Of a stretch of 64,000 bases of DNA, positions 23,271 to 35,736 are shown one piece after another. The notes under the pieces are model-generated. The model did no database searches. It was given only the letters and a program-made list of their open reading frames with translations, and was not told the DNA's origin. A program made the position numbers and the translations under genes. The stretch spans positions 1 to 64,000 of the forward strand of contig JNEM01015104.1 of assembly GCA_000697335.1 (NCBI GenBank). The letters are read 5' to 3'. Source of the stretch: Conidiobolus incongruus B7586 (Eukaryota > Entomophthoromycota > Entomophthoromycetes > Entomophthorales > Conidiobolaceae). Each line of letters starts with the position of its first letter. Within the stretch, counting starts at the first letter, position 1.

Positions 23271-24750
23271 ATATTTATTTTACTAAACTATTGATTATTA
23301 GCTCACAATTAAAGAATAAGACTAATTCAAATTTCAAAGTTAATAATCTAAGTTTAAAATTTTAAATTAAATAATAATCAAATAATGAATAGGATAATTT
23401 TATAATTTAATATAATAAAAATATGGTTAAAAATATTTATATAAAAATATATAATTAAAATCAATATATAATTAAAATCAATATAAATGAAAAAAGTTGG
23501 TTTTTCTGAATGGGTTAAAATTTTGAATTCTAGAATAATATAAATTTTATGGACATATCAATGTAATCAAAAATATAAAATTTTACTCAATAAAGTGTTT
23601 AATATGATATAAATAAAGTAATTTATAATTTTACTGTAAAAATTGAAATATTATTTAGAATGATTTTTGAAATTATAAGGAATATCCGATGTATTTATTT
23701 ACGATAGAATTTAACATATATAGCAAAAGTGGAGGGTTCAATGTATATATTTTTAAAATTGATAAATTCTTCAATAATTCAAATTGAAAAGAATTCAATT
23801 GGAACAATATGTATGATATAATAATAAACTGTATATTTTGCTATAGTATTGCTTACAATGTATAAGATTATATTAGTATCTATATAAGAAAATAGCTAAT
23901 ATTTCTACTACAATCAAATAATCTACGAAGTTGAATGGGGTTTTTTAATAAACAAAATTTGTTAATGACAATCAAATAAATTTATTTGTTTATTTAAATA
24001 TACAAATTGAGTATTTTAAAGTTGATATAATAAAAATATTGAGCATATTAAAACAACTGTATTGATACATGCTCTTCTTTGATTGAGTCTAATACTATAA
24101 TGTATCTATTATACTATATTCAGTATGAAAAAATTTATCATAAGCTCCAATAAATATTTCATCAACTTTATTAGTTGTCAAAATGCAAAATTAGTTAATT
24201 GTTATAACTTTTACATTTGAGCATATTGCTAATAAATTTCTTTAAACAAATTAGTTAAATAAATATGTTAATATATATTTTTATGATAAAATTTAGCTTA
24301 AACCAAAATAATATTAGCAGTTTCGAGTCTCTATTCAATAAACAATAAAAATGATAAAATAATGGTTTTCATTTAATATGGAATATCTAACATCCAAGAG
24401 ATCATATCCCTTAAATTTCATATATTAAACCATATTTATATAATAGCTATATTAAATCATAGCGAAAATATATAAACATATCTAGCGTTTAATCCTACTT
24501 CTGCCATGTCAAATTTACCCTTGCAAATTTTTCTAGGGTTAAATGATCAGTAAAATTCTTGAAATTTGATGAAACAATATTTTAATTTTATTATATATAT
24601 AAAGAATATTAACGAGAATTGAATATTTTATTACTTAATCAATAAATTTGTTGAAATACTTTAAGATCCTTGTCTATTGTGTTATTAGCCCTAGAAAGCC
24701 TGTAAGTAAAAACTTGGCAGGGCCGGAGTTGTTATTTCAAGTTTGGTGCA

Positions 24751-24810
24751 TAATAGTGAATAATAGTGAATAATAGTGAATAATAGTGAATAATAGTGAA
24801 TAATGTTGAA
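24751..24810. repeat. 10-bp minisatellite TAATAGTGAA
   Basis: Five exact tandem copies of TAATAGTGAA (24751-24800) are followed by one changed copy TAATGTTGAA (24801-24810). The unit does not divide by three and no frame runs through it, so it is non-coding. Confidence 0.95.
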
Positions 24811-26125
24811 TCTATTTATATATTTGAATTCGATTCAGTTAAATCATACCTTGATAGCTAAAGAATATTCAACTATTGTTCTCTTAAATAGATATTATAT
24901 CATAATATGGTGTTATTCAGTCAAATCATATAATTAATGATTTTATTAAACATTTTTAGCTGCTGTAAATTTTAATATCAATTGAAGTAATTTTCCTAAT
25001 TGTAATTCAAAGTTTTTCATTATATGAAATAATCGTGAATAAAAGTTATTTCATTATTGAATTACATAAATACTAATATTATTATTTAGGAAGCAAAGTC
25101 AACAATGACGAATGTGAAAAGGTGTTTTTATATACCTAAAGTTATTTTTTTGGTTATAATTAACTTCCAATTCTAATGAGGTTTTAATGAAAGAAAAAAT
25201 AGAAATATTTGAATCCAACTATCACAAAATGAATGTGTTTGAGCAAAAAGTAATTGATTTGGATTATTAAAAATAATACGCCTTTGGATATATTATTTGA
25301 TGATGATATATCGTATTTAAAATATAATTTTAATATTACATTCGTGTTAACATGATATATTTCATAATAATAAATCCAATTTTATTTAAATGATTTTTTC
25401 AATTAAATATTGTTGAGGATAGTCTAGGGTCTATAATTAGAGTTGATAAGGAATATAAAATGAATGAAATAAATAGAATAGCTTGAAATATGTTAATCCA
25501 ATATGATAAAATATTGTTTTTCTTGGCATAGCATTTTAACATACTATTGTATATATTTCAATAAATATGACTTCATTTTATTTATAAAGTTATGAAGCAT
25601 ATTTCTAAATTAGAATATTGAATCGATTTTGATAGAGTAAATCATATATTTCTTGAGTGTATTATTTAAGTTTCTTAAAGAGATATTATTGAAATAAACA
25701 ACATTAAATATATTTCTTAATTTAACAATACAATTTGTTATTACTATATATTATTCAATTGAATATTACTGAGAGAAAGGATGATATCAGTCAATATTTT
25801 CCTATATTATCAATTTGAATTTAACATTTGATTAATAGATTTATAATAAAAAAATAAAAATGGGCTATTAACAAAATTTATAATTATGGATTTGAAAAAG
25901 TATTTTGGATAGATTATATATATATATGAATTAAATACATATCAAACTCCTGTGTTATTAATTTTTCAAATTTTATTTTTATTTATCATCTTTTTTATGT
26001 TTACAAACATTTCAAAATTTCACAATTATATATATTCAATTTTATTTTTGGTATTTAAAATCAACAATATATAAATTATACAACTATAATATTTATTTTT
26101 ATTAAAAATTTAATTTATTGATGAA

Positions 26126-26148
26126 ATATATATATATATATATATATA
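26126..26148. repeat. (AT)n microsatellite
   Basis: About 11 AT units in intergenic DNA. Confidence 0.85.
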
Positions 26149-27409
26149 CTTTGGATTCAAAAGCTGATAATTAATTCGATATTATTATAATGAAATATAT
26201 TGCCAAGTTAATCAAATATATCTTGGATATTATAGTGGAAAAATAAATATAAATTCTTATATATATTATTTTTTGTTAAATAATTTCATGCTTTAGCTAA
26301 ACTATAAAGAACAATGTCGAATAATGCTACTTCCCATTATAGTAACACTAATTATTATAGATAATAAGATGATGACGAATTCAAGTATCTAGTACGAAAA
26401 ATAATAATCTATTATTTAAAATACAATAGATGGGGTAGACCAAATTTGAAAGCATTATCGTTTTATTTATTGAATATAATTTGAAAATATAAAAATGTGA
26501 TATAAAACATGAAATATATTTTAAACATTGGGTTAAACAAAAATAAGGAGTATATTTATGGATTCATATACCACATGTCTATTTTTATTTGTTGAATAGT
26601 GTTTATTTTGATAAATATTAAATCAAATGAAATTTTAATACACAATTTTCGATAATGAAATATTAGAATTATAAAAGCTATCTCATTAATATTGTATACT
26701 ACCTTTTGATACATATGGCATATATCAATATTCGTTAATTTAGTAAATGAATATGCTGTTTAGTAATGAGTTAAATATTTCATTTAATTCAATATTAATC
26801 AATTTAAATTGTCACCATGTGCTGCTACATATCTTTTTCAATATATTATTACTCCAATCAAATTTTAGATGCTATTCAAACTTACCATTTATAGGAAATT
26901 GATACATAATTTATTTATGAAATATAGTATTGAAAATCCTAAGAATGTTGTCATTGAAACGATTACTTAAAACTAGTAAAATATATTAAATCAAAAGAAA
27001 ATATATTTAATTTTTAAGATTTGATACTTTGAAGAATTTAATTAAAATATTTCTTTTTGATAATATATAAAAAAGGAAAATTTAATTTAAAAAAATCATA
27101 ACAAAGTTTTAAATAATTTGTAATGATATTCAGGGTAATTATAAACTTAAACAAAAATAATTCATAATGAATTCAAATATTTGTTTTCATTGGTCGAACT
27201 AGGATCCAGACAAGCTCATAAGGAATAAGGGATTGAAGGAGAATATAATAAAAAGATATAATATTTGGTTGTTTGGAAAAAATTCTTAGAGATAATTTGT
27301 TATTTGAAAATTGATTTAACTGAATTAGGTTTAATTCCCCAAACTGAATCAAACCCTGACTCATCTAAAATATAATTTCCGATATTGAAGATATTCAACT
27401 TAGAACTGA

Positions 27410-27417
27410 TATAAATA
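27410..27417 (+). promoter_or_regulatory. TATA box of a small secreted peptide gene
   Basis: TATAAATA lies 70-77 bp before the ATG at 27487, close to the spacing seen at other secreted-protein genes in the window. Confidence 0.6.
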
Positions 27418-27486
27418 GCCCTTGAATGCATGTAATCAACTTCAGTTTCATTCATTTTAATTTAATTTTTTATTGATAATTTCAAA

Positions 27487-27597
27487 ATGCTCTCTGCTAA
27501 ATTGATCGCGAAATTCCTCATGGCTCTTGCTCTCTTCCTCACCATGATCCTGGCAGCTCCCGCTCCCGATGCTGGTGTCGCTAGAAGATATCCTTAA
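27487..27597 (+). CDS. 36-residue secreted peptide
   Basis: The frame encodes a Lys-containing N-terminus and a strong hydrophobic core (FLMALALFLTMILA) with a likely signal-peptidase site before APAPDAGVARRYP. The mature peptide would be about 13 residues and contains a dibasic RR, a Kex2-type site. The codons are far richer in G and C than the flanks and a TATA box sits at 27410, so it looks expressed. Oddly, the stop codon is followed directly by an ATG in the same frame and 42 further open codons (27598-27726), while a second frame is also open from 27569 to 27751. The peptide may be complete, or this may be the start of a longer gene whose structure I cannot resolve. No family is recognised. 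Confidence 0.5.
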   Translation: MLSAKLIAKFLMALALFLTMILAAPAPDAGVARRYP

Positions 27598-27726
27598 ATG
27601 CAATATATTCCCAACATCATTTGGATTCCATTTAGTCGAGTTACCTTCTACCTTTTTCCTTTCACCTATCTCCTTTGGCGTACCTTTTACTTCAAAGTTA
27701 TCCTACCCTTCATTTTTAATTATTAA
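27598..27726 (+). CDS. in-frame open stretch after the peptide stop
   Basis: 42 codons follow the TAA of the 36-residue frame without a gap, starting with ATG. They encode an aromatic, hydrophobic segment (MQYIPNIIWIPFSRVTFYLF, later LLWRTFYFKVILPF). C-rich composition, unlike neighbouring DNA, suggests it is or was coding. Alternatives are a separate short peptide, readthrough, a mis-called base at the stop, or 3' UTR of unusual composition. Confidence 0.25.
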   Translation: MQYIPNIIWIPFSRVTFYLFPFTYLLWRTFYFKVILPFIFNY

Positions 27727-29961
27727 CCAACGTTTTTATGAATTATTTTGAAATTAATGAATAATCAAAATTGAGTTTGTTTCTATTTAATAAACCCAAC
27801 AAATTCAATCTTATTAATTAAAAATTATATATATGATAATATATAGATTATATTATTGTTATTATTATTATTATTATTTTAAAAATAAATTAAAAATTTT
27901 ATAAACATTCATTATATCATTATTTAAAGTCAAAATTATTTTTAATACATGATAATGTTTTAAATTAAATTGATCTTAGTATTAGCTCACTATTTTTACA
28001 ATGTTTAATTCATTATATGAGATTCAATGATAAAAAATTAAATAAAAGATAAATTATATTACCCTAGTAATATCACTAATAATTGTAAAAATTTTCATTA
28101 TAGCTTAAATATAAGATTGATAATATATGATCAGATTATATTTTCTTAAATGCATGATTATCTACAGTGATACTGTTTAAAGATTTTTATAATAAATTTG
28201 GTAACTAAATATTCCAAATCATGTTATATAATATCTATGATACAATTTCTTGGTACATTTGATAGTTAATCAAGTCAAATAACTTATTCCTTATTTTTAT
28301 CAATTATTCAATTAATTCAATTTATTCTAGTATTTTATTGGTTTCACTATTTTAAATTTATATTAAATTAATTTAAATAATAATTTTAATTCTAAAATTG
28401 ATTTAAAATAGTTTTCATTTTTCAATTTATCATACCACGTGTAAAATTGCCTTTTTATTCAAGTATATAAACTGAAATTATATTATGTTATTATTGATGG
28501 TATAAGTAGTATTAATAGAGTAATATATAGAAAATATTTAAGTTTAAAAATTATTATTATTATTTAATTAAATTTCACATTTGCTATAAGATCATCAACC
28601 ATACTTGGATGTTTAAAATTAAAGAAAGTTTTATTATTTATATTTTTACTCCAGATTACAAAATTAAAATAATTAAAAATGATAGGATATAACTTTAAAA
28701 AGAATACCTCCTATAATAAACATTTAGTCTGTTTAATATACTTGTTTGAAAATATTAAAATAAAACAGTATTTAATGTTATGTAAATAATATATTCAAGT
28801 TTGTATTTTAATCTCATTTTTATTTTTATTGTTTAACAAATTTTAAAATTTTTTTTACTTCATTCTATAATATTATTGATAAAGTTTTATAATTTATAAA
28901 TTTCTTATAATAGATTATCATTTATTTATTGAATCATATTGAATAACTGGAGGGACGATATTTACAACATTATATTTAGTTATTTTATACAAAGTATGAA
29001 TATTTATCAAAAACTTAAAAGAACATTATTTGAAAAATAAAATTAAGATTGATTTATCAATATTATTAAGGTTTTCATAGGTTAATAGAAAATACTATAA
29101 TATGTTTTATATATTATATAATACTTGATTTAAATAAATAATTGATCATATTTGGTTGATATTCAAAACTACAAAATTTAAATATTTTAAAATAATTATA
29201 TTTTGAATAAAATGAATATAGCTATTGAATAATGAGTATATCAAATCCCATTAATATTCCGTGGTTCTACTGATTGCTAGTAGAATGTTGATAATTTGGA
29301 AGTGGTTTGTTTGATAATTTGGGCTAATGTGTTTTATTAGAGTTTAATGAGCTTCACAGAAGACCGGAAGTAATAATGAAAATATATCATTCAGTGGTTC
29401 TTCCATATACCATTCATAGGCTGTAGGTAATGTAAAGAAGTGCATTAAGTATTTAAAGGGATCTTGAAGTAGTGTGACTGATATTCTGGAATTATATCTT
29501 GATAATGAAATTGACTGTGAGATAAAACTGGTCGGGTGGGTTATTATCTAAGTACCCACGATTCCATCAAAATCCTATTATTAATAAATAAACTAATTTT
29601 ATTTTCATATTTATATAGACAATAAACTGAAAAAATTTATTTGGAATACCTTTTAAGATAACATTAAAAACATAATGAAAGAATAGAATTTGATAAAGAA
29701 ATAATTTTTTGCTAGAATATAGATTGATTATAATATATATCCATGAAGAAATAGATATTGTAGTGGTTATTTATATTCAATATACTTTGAATTTTATATG
29801 ATAAGTTAGACTGTTAGGTATCTTTATCAAAACACTTGAATGAGGACGGTTTAATAATCATAATATTCTTACAAGAAAAATCATTCTAATATTTAATGGT
29901 TTCCATATATGGAAAACGATAAATAAATAAATCTCTTCAACTCTTTAAATCACGATATTTG

Positions 29962-30002
<41 letters not shown>

Positions 30003-30565
30003 TTTCATGATATAAAGTGAAATAATGATAATTACAATAATCATTAATATATTCCTATAATATTGAAGTTAATATTATATGAAGCTATTATATTTCTAGC
30101 CATAATTTTCTCATCGAAATAATATCAAGTTATTTGATTTTTATTTGACAAATTATTTAAAAAAATCTTATTCATATTCCACCAATAATATTTCAACAAT
30201 TTGTTAATCCGATTATCTTACAATGTATGCTAAGTAAATCAATAATAAAAAATTTAAATTTTTATATCAAGTATTGATTTTCTTTATATAAATTAAAAAG
30301 TTTAACACTTAGAAGATATTTACCATCATACGGCCTATAAAATAACAATTATTTTTTTAATTACATAGGTTATACGTAAATTTGAAAAAATGATCAAAAA
30401 GAATTGATTAAATCAATAGGTCGATCAGTGAAAACTACTTTGATAGGCAAATAATTTAGCTCTTATTTTATGCAATCAATTAAAAGTGTAATTATCATAT
30501 ATTATTTAATGTCGATTAATTAAAGCAATAAAATTAAAAATGTCATATCAATTAATTCTATCTCA
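27727..30565. other. long intergenic region
   Basis: A/T-rich DNA with a TA tract at 29964-29997. A patch at about 29230-29570 has more mixed composition and several interrupted short frames, and could be an eroded gene, but nothing recognisable remains. Confidence 0.45.
29964..29997. repeat. (AT)n microsatellite
   Basis: About 17 AT units without interruption. Confidence 0.9.
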
Positions 30566-30629
30566 TATATAAATATATATTTATTGAATACAATATGCAA
30601 TAATATCAGGTAATCAACTTGTATTAAGT

Positions 30630-30896
30630 ATGAAATTTTTAATTGTTGCTTCCTTGTTGTCTATTTTAAGCGCTGTCCCTTCTACCGAAGCTGAGGATCT
30701 TACCAGAGTTGAATTGCAAAGACGTCAAGCTGGTTGGGGATTCCCTGTCAACCCTTTTAATGGTGTTAACGGCCAGAGCAATGCTTTCAACAGTCTCTCC
30801 TATTGGTTGAACTACCATAACGTCCGTGATTGTACCGATGGCCATCGTCCCTTCTGGGAAGAAACCAGACCATGGTGCTTGGGAGATTTACAATAA
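30630..30896 (+). CDS. small secreted protein with Kex2-type site
   Basis: An 88-residue single-exon product. The signal peptide is about 1-21 (MKFLIVASLLSILSAVPSTEA). A short propeptide ends in the dibasic pair RR (EDLTRVELQRRQ), after which the mature part of about 55 residues is rich in Trp, Asn, Phe and Gly (GWGFPVNPFNGVNG, LSYWLNYHN). It has two Cys (in VRDCTDG and RPWCLGD) that could form one disulfide. A TATATAAA at 30566-30573 lies 57-64 bp before the ATG. Composition is much richer in G and C than the flanks. It has the shape of a processed secreted effector or peptide; no family is recognised. Confidence 0.75.
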   Translation: MKFLIVASLLSILSAVPSTEAEDLTRVELQRRQAGWGFPVNPFNGVNGQSNAFNSLSYWLNYHNVRDCTDGHRPFWEETRPWCLGDLQ

Positions 30897-32104
30897 TTGT
30901 ATTTAATAAACCAATGAATTAGCTATAACTATCAATCAATATATTAGTGTTAATTATATAAAATATTTTTTCAATTTAATATCATATTCAGAATCAATTT
31001 CAAGTTTCATTTTTATTAATTAAAACATCCAATACCTTTATGAATTGTTAAAGTAGCTAATAAATTTTATAAACTGTATTATTATATAAATTACCCAAAA
31101 GTTGCGATTATATGATCGACTCAAATAAATTGAATATTTCAAAGGCCGATTTACTAACATAAATGGTTTCATTAGAGTATATTAATTTCTTTCAATTTTT
31201 TTTGATCATGACAATTATCATACTATTAGAGTGAATAATGATCTTTCAATTCTCTAAGTATTTAGGTTTGAATTGTGTATTAAAATTTGTTTTAGACAAG
31301 AAGTTTTTTTTAGAATAATATTCTAGATCAAATTTGATTAATTGAATTATATATCAGATTATTTCTAATCGCAAGCTTGATACTACATATAAACATAATT
31401 GTGTTTATTAAAAATCTGATTGAGATCTAATTTTATCAATGATCCTCCTCCAAACATCTTGAATTTAATATATATCAAATATAAATTTAATAGTCTAATA
31501 TGTAATTATTAAATTCCTAATATATATATATATATATTTTGATTTTGATATAATTGTAAATTAATGATATAATTCGATTATATAAAATTCTCAATATCTC
31601 AATTTGTCATATAGTTATAATTGGTTCGTGTTAATTTGATAATATTGTATTAAATATATACGTGAATGACAAAATACAAATACTAGTTTATTCTAAAAAT
31701 AAGGCAAAATCCAAGAGTGCTGAATCAAAATTTCAAATCGAATTAAACTTAGGTATTGCTTCAGATTTATAAATTTTATGGATAATAAAACAATTTCAAT
31801 TCCTTTATTTTGAATATAATTAATACCCATTTATTTGACAGGTTTAGAAGAACATGATAATAATATTGTTATTGTTTTGTTCAATAGAGCAGTTGATTAA
31901 TTTATTCAACTTATTTCAATGTGTATTAATCAAATTTTATCAGTTTAAATTTTGAATTTTTTTGCAATAGACTAATATTTGTATATTTAATTCAATGATA
32001 ATTTGGAAGCAAATTGATCTAGTTTAATAGTTTTGAAATATGATGAACTTTGAAAACTTTAATTAACAAATTAGAATTTTATATTATTTTATATGATTGA
32101 TTTT

Positions 32105-32148
<44 letters not shown>

Positions 32149-33722
32149 CTTAAACCATGTTTATTCAAAATATACTATATAAAAATTTGTAAAGGTTATT
32201 GTTATTTTAAAAAGAGATTAATATCATAAATTGATATATAAATGTGTGCATGTGTATGTGTGTGTGAATTCTTAGTATGAAAACAATATATATAACATGA
32301 ATTTTATAATTCATTTATGCCAAAATTATTTCAATATATTTTAATTTTTCTTTAAAATATATTTTTTATCAAGAATTTGAGAATCAGCTTAGTTTATTAT
32401 TTGATATAAATATTAGTAAAAGTATTATAAAATTTAAAACTATATAGTTACTGTACTATTTATTATATAGAAGTTATTTTATATCATCAATTATTTATAT
32501 ATTTTCATTATCAGTATTATTAAGTTAAAATAAATATTTTCATGACTTTATGAATTTTAAATATTCCTAATTTAATAGAAATAAAGGTATATTATTATTT
32601 GGAGTTTAATTATTATGTTATAAGTAAAAAATCTTATCATTCATTTAATATAATAGTATGATTGATACATTTTACGATCTCATACAAAATAATAATATGT
32701 AATTTAAGGTAGAGTATATTTTTGGTGATTATCTTTGAAATTTTTATTAAGAAATTTTGAGGATTAGGAATAATGTTCTTATACTGGGTATTTGCTTAAC
32801 ACATAATCTTTTAAATGTATTTTTAACAAATTCTAAATGTCAAAAGGAGTCTAAAAAATTAATTCTTGAAATATAAGATATCATAAAATCTGAAAGCAAT
32901 AGATTGATTTAAAATAGAATTGAAAGAATAGTATATTTAAAGGATTTCAGTTGAACAACAGTTCAAAAAAAATAATTAAATTAATAAAGCTAATATTAAT
33001 TAAAATATCAAGGACTTGCTACTACACGCTTATAGGATGATGTTTATTGAAGTAACTATTAAAAATATCTGATCAATAAAACTTGTGAGAACTAAATATT
33101 CAAACAAATATATTTCAATATATAACTATGAGATAATTTTCGCAAATTTGAATTGTATAAAATTCCAATATAAAAATTAGCAGTTTTCTCTGACTTTACC
33201 AATTTATAGAGATAAATATGCAGAATATCATATTGTATATAATAATAATAATGAATGCTATTTATAATTTAATAAATCATGATCATTATTCAACTTGAAT
33301 GAATGTTAGATTAAAAAATATTGAAAATTTTGGCAAAATTATTTATCCTGGAAAAAAAATTAAGATAAAAAATGTTAAAAAAATTTTTTTAGTATGAAAA
33401 ACATTCGATTTTAACCAAATATTAGCGTAGTTAGAATATAGAAAATTCCTTTTATTATTAATTCATATGAATATGTGAAAGTTTATTAAAAATATGAAAT
33501 TAACTGTCAATATGATTAAATATTGTATAATGGATATTTGGATTAGATATATTATTATCCTTAAAAATTTAAAGAAATTATAATTTAACATGAATATAAA
33601 ATTTTACCCCATAAAAATTAATAAAAGAAAAATTTATTATATCAAAACGTCACCTCTTTAAATTAAAAATATTAAAATAATTTACTTGTATTATATACGA
33701 AAGTAAAGGATAATTAAAAAAT
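30897..33722. other. long intergenic region
   Basis: About 2.8 kb of A/T-rich DNA with TA tracts (about 31519-31538 and 32107-32143) and a short TG-rich alternation near 32242-32266. No gene is seen. Confidence 0.5.
32107..32143. repeat. (TA)n microsatellite
   Basis: About 18 TA units. Confidence 0.9.
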
Positions 33723-34677
33723 ATGTCAAATTCCAACAGTAATTATATGATAATATAATATCTGAATAACACTGTATTTAATATTGTTTAAAGGCCCTGA
33801 TTCTGCTACTTTTCCTCCCGCTTTGCCTTTGAGCAAAAAGAGAAAAATTTTATTTGTTTATCAAGAACCCAAAGATTCTAGAGAATCTTTTGAATGGTAA
33901 TACTTTATTCAAGTTATTATTTTTACCTTTTTTTTAAATATTTTATTATTCAGGTGCGAGGCCAATCTTTTCCGTCCAGGACAAGATTTCGTTTGTTTGT
34001 TCGCCATTGATCCAAATGGAAATAAATTTATGGATACTTCATTATTTTGGAGTGCTGCTACAGGTGAATTATTGCTGATATTTTATTCTTCTGCAAATTA
34101 TTTATTCATTTTATATTTGTAGATGATTATGAAGTTGAAGATTCTGAAAGGGATAAAATGAAGGTATAGCAAAATTTTGATTTAATGTCAGTATAGTTTG
34201 TTAATAATATATTATTTAGAAAGAAACTTTTGTTGAAAAAGAGTTAGAAGCTATTAAAATTAAATTATCTGCTATCAATGTAAATATTATTCATATTATA
34301 ATATATATTTTATATGTATTAATGTTTTTCCAATTCAATAGATTCCTTGTCAAAAATTACAAAGTTTAAATGGAGATCCTAAGAATTTAATATTACAACA
34401 AGCTGAAAACTTTATGGCTGATTTAATTGTTGTTCCTCCTTCTCACCCTAGTTTGATTAGTAAGACTGTATTTGGTACTTTGGAAGACTATATTGTTAAA
34501 AACTCTCCCTGTACTGTCATTGTTCCTAAACCCAAACAATATGACACCAAAAATCCCGCTCCAACCTTTACTCCTGCTCCCGCTCCATCTAGAACTACTT
34601 CCAACCCTGCTCCACCTCAAGATAACGTTATCCGTCTTCCTTCATCTGCTGATAATGCCAAGTTTGATTTGGTTTAA
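33723..34677 (+). CDS. universal stress protein (USP)-like protein
   Basis: Six exons, 33723-33738, 33794-33896, 33954-34063, 34123-34163, 34220-34279 and 34342-34677, are joined by GT-AG introns of 55-62 bp and give 221 residues in one frame. The fold can be followed: a first strand KKRKILFVYQEP, a second FVCLFAIDPNG, a helix rich in Glu and Lys (EKELEAIKIKL), then DLIVVPPSHPSLIS, FGTLEDYIVKNSPCTVIVP, matching the USP C-terminal strand-loop-helix. The usual ATP-binding loop GSRG-x-G is replaced by PPSHPS, so ATP binding is doubtful. A Pro/Ala/Thr-rich tail (about 170-221) follows. The first exon has only 16 coding bases, so the start is the least certain part. Confidence 0.78.
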
Positions 34678-34969
34678 TTTTAATTTTACCATTCAGTTTA
34701 TTTTTTATTCTTGTAAAAATTTTATTCATTTTAGTAAACTTGAAATTTATATGATATTATTTCAATTTCTTAACATTAGTTTGTTAATTCTGGACTATCA
34801 TTTTTGCATATATTATTATGAAATTTTATAATCAAATTTAAACTATATTGATTTGAATAATATATTAAATTTGAAACAATAATTAAATATAAAAAACATT
34901 ATACAATGTGTAACGAAAGTAAAAGTAAATATTTTATAAATCAAATATTGGATTAATGCTATATTATAA

Positions 34970-35435
34970 TTATTTTAACTTTGCTTCGGCAGCTTCCCTT
35001 TCTCTAAGTAATTTTAATTCTTCTTTGGTTACTTCTTTAACCTTCGTGGCTACTCTAGTTAAACAAGTCTTTAAATTAACAGTTAATGGATAGCACTTTC
35101 TCCTATCATGGTTCATACATTCTTGGAGAGCTAAAAACTCTTGAGGACAAGTTGCTTGATTGGTACAAGTTTGAACAGCTCTCTCTTCTTGAACACAAGG
35201 TAAATGGGTTCTCATTAAACTTTGATCGCTATAACATTTTTCAAGTTTTTCTGTGTAAAAATAAGTTAAAAATATATTTATAGTCAATATAATAACAATA
35301 ATTACCGATTAAATGTTGACAATTCAAGTAAGTTCTATCATATTCAGGAACTCTTTCTCTAACTTTGAATTCAATATCTTTATATTCTTCTAAAACTTGT
35401 TTTTCAATTTTACGTATTTCTTCTTCACTTGCCAT
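34970..35435 (-). CDS. CX9C (CHCH) protein, probably mitochondrial IMS
   Basis: Two exons, 35435-35306 and 35250-34970, with a 55-bp intron, give 136 residues; an in-frame ATG two codons earlier (35441) is an alternative start. The join creates the first of four CX9C units: CQHLIEKLEKC, CVQEERAVQTC, CPQEFLALQEC and CYPLTVNLKTC, with extra Cys between them. Two helical hairpins of twin CX9C are expected, as in proteins oxidised by Mia40 in the intermembrane space. Complex I subunit NDUFA8 also has four CX9C units, but spacing differs and I do not assign it. The ends are charged and helical (EEEIRKIEKQVLEEYKD; EELKLLREREAAEAKLK). Confidence 0.75.
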
Positions 35436-35736
35436 TTTCAATTATATATTTAATATATTTTTTAATTCACCAAAGTACCAGATCTGGTAGTTATATATTA
35501 TTCTATAATTAAAATATTTATGGGATAAGATCTATGATTTGGATTGAGAATTAATCAAAAAATGTAACATTTAAAGATGTGATAATTCGAAATATTTAAA
35601 TTAATAAATAGTATTAATGATTATAAAATATGTAAATTAATTTTTATTATAGTATAAATTTTATTGAAAAATTAATATTTATTTATTTATGAGCAATATT
35701 TGATTAATAAGAAAATATGAATTAAGCTAAATTAAA

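Larger units (their letters stand above)
23271..27409. other. long intergenic region
   Basis: About 4.1 kb of A/T-rich DNA with a 10-bp minisatellite (24751-24810) and a TA tract (26126-26148). No supported gene. The minus-strand open stretch at 27173-27364 lies in the promoter area of the next gene and has no family features. Confidence 0.45.

Noticed and set aside
27173-27364. 63-codon minus-strand frame
   Set aside because: It lies divergent to the 27487 gene, within its likely promoter area, and shows no domain or coding bias.
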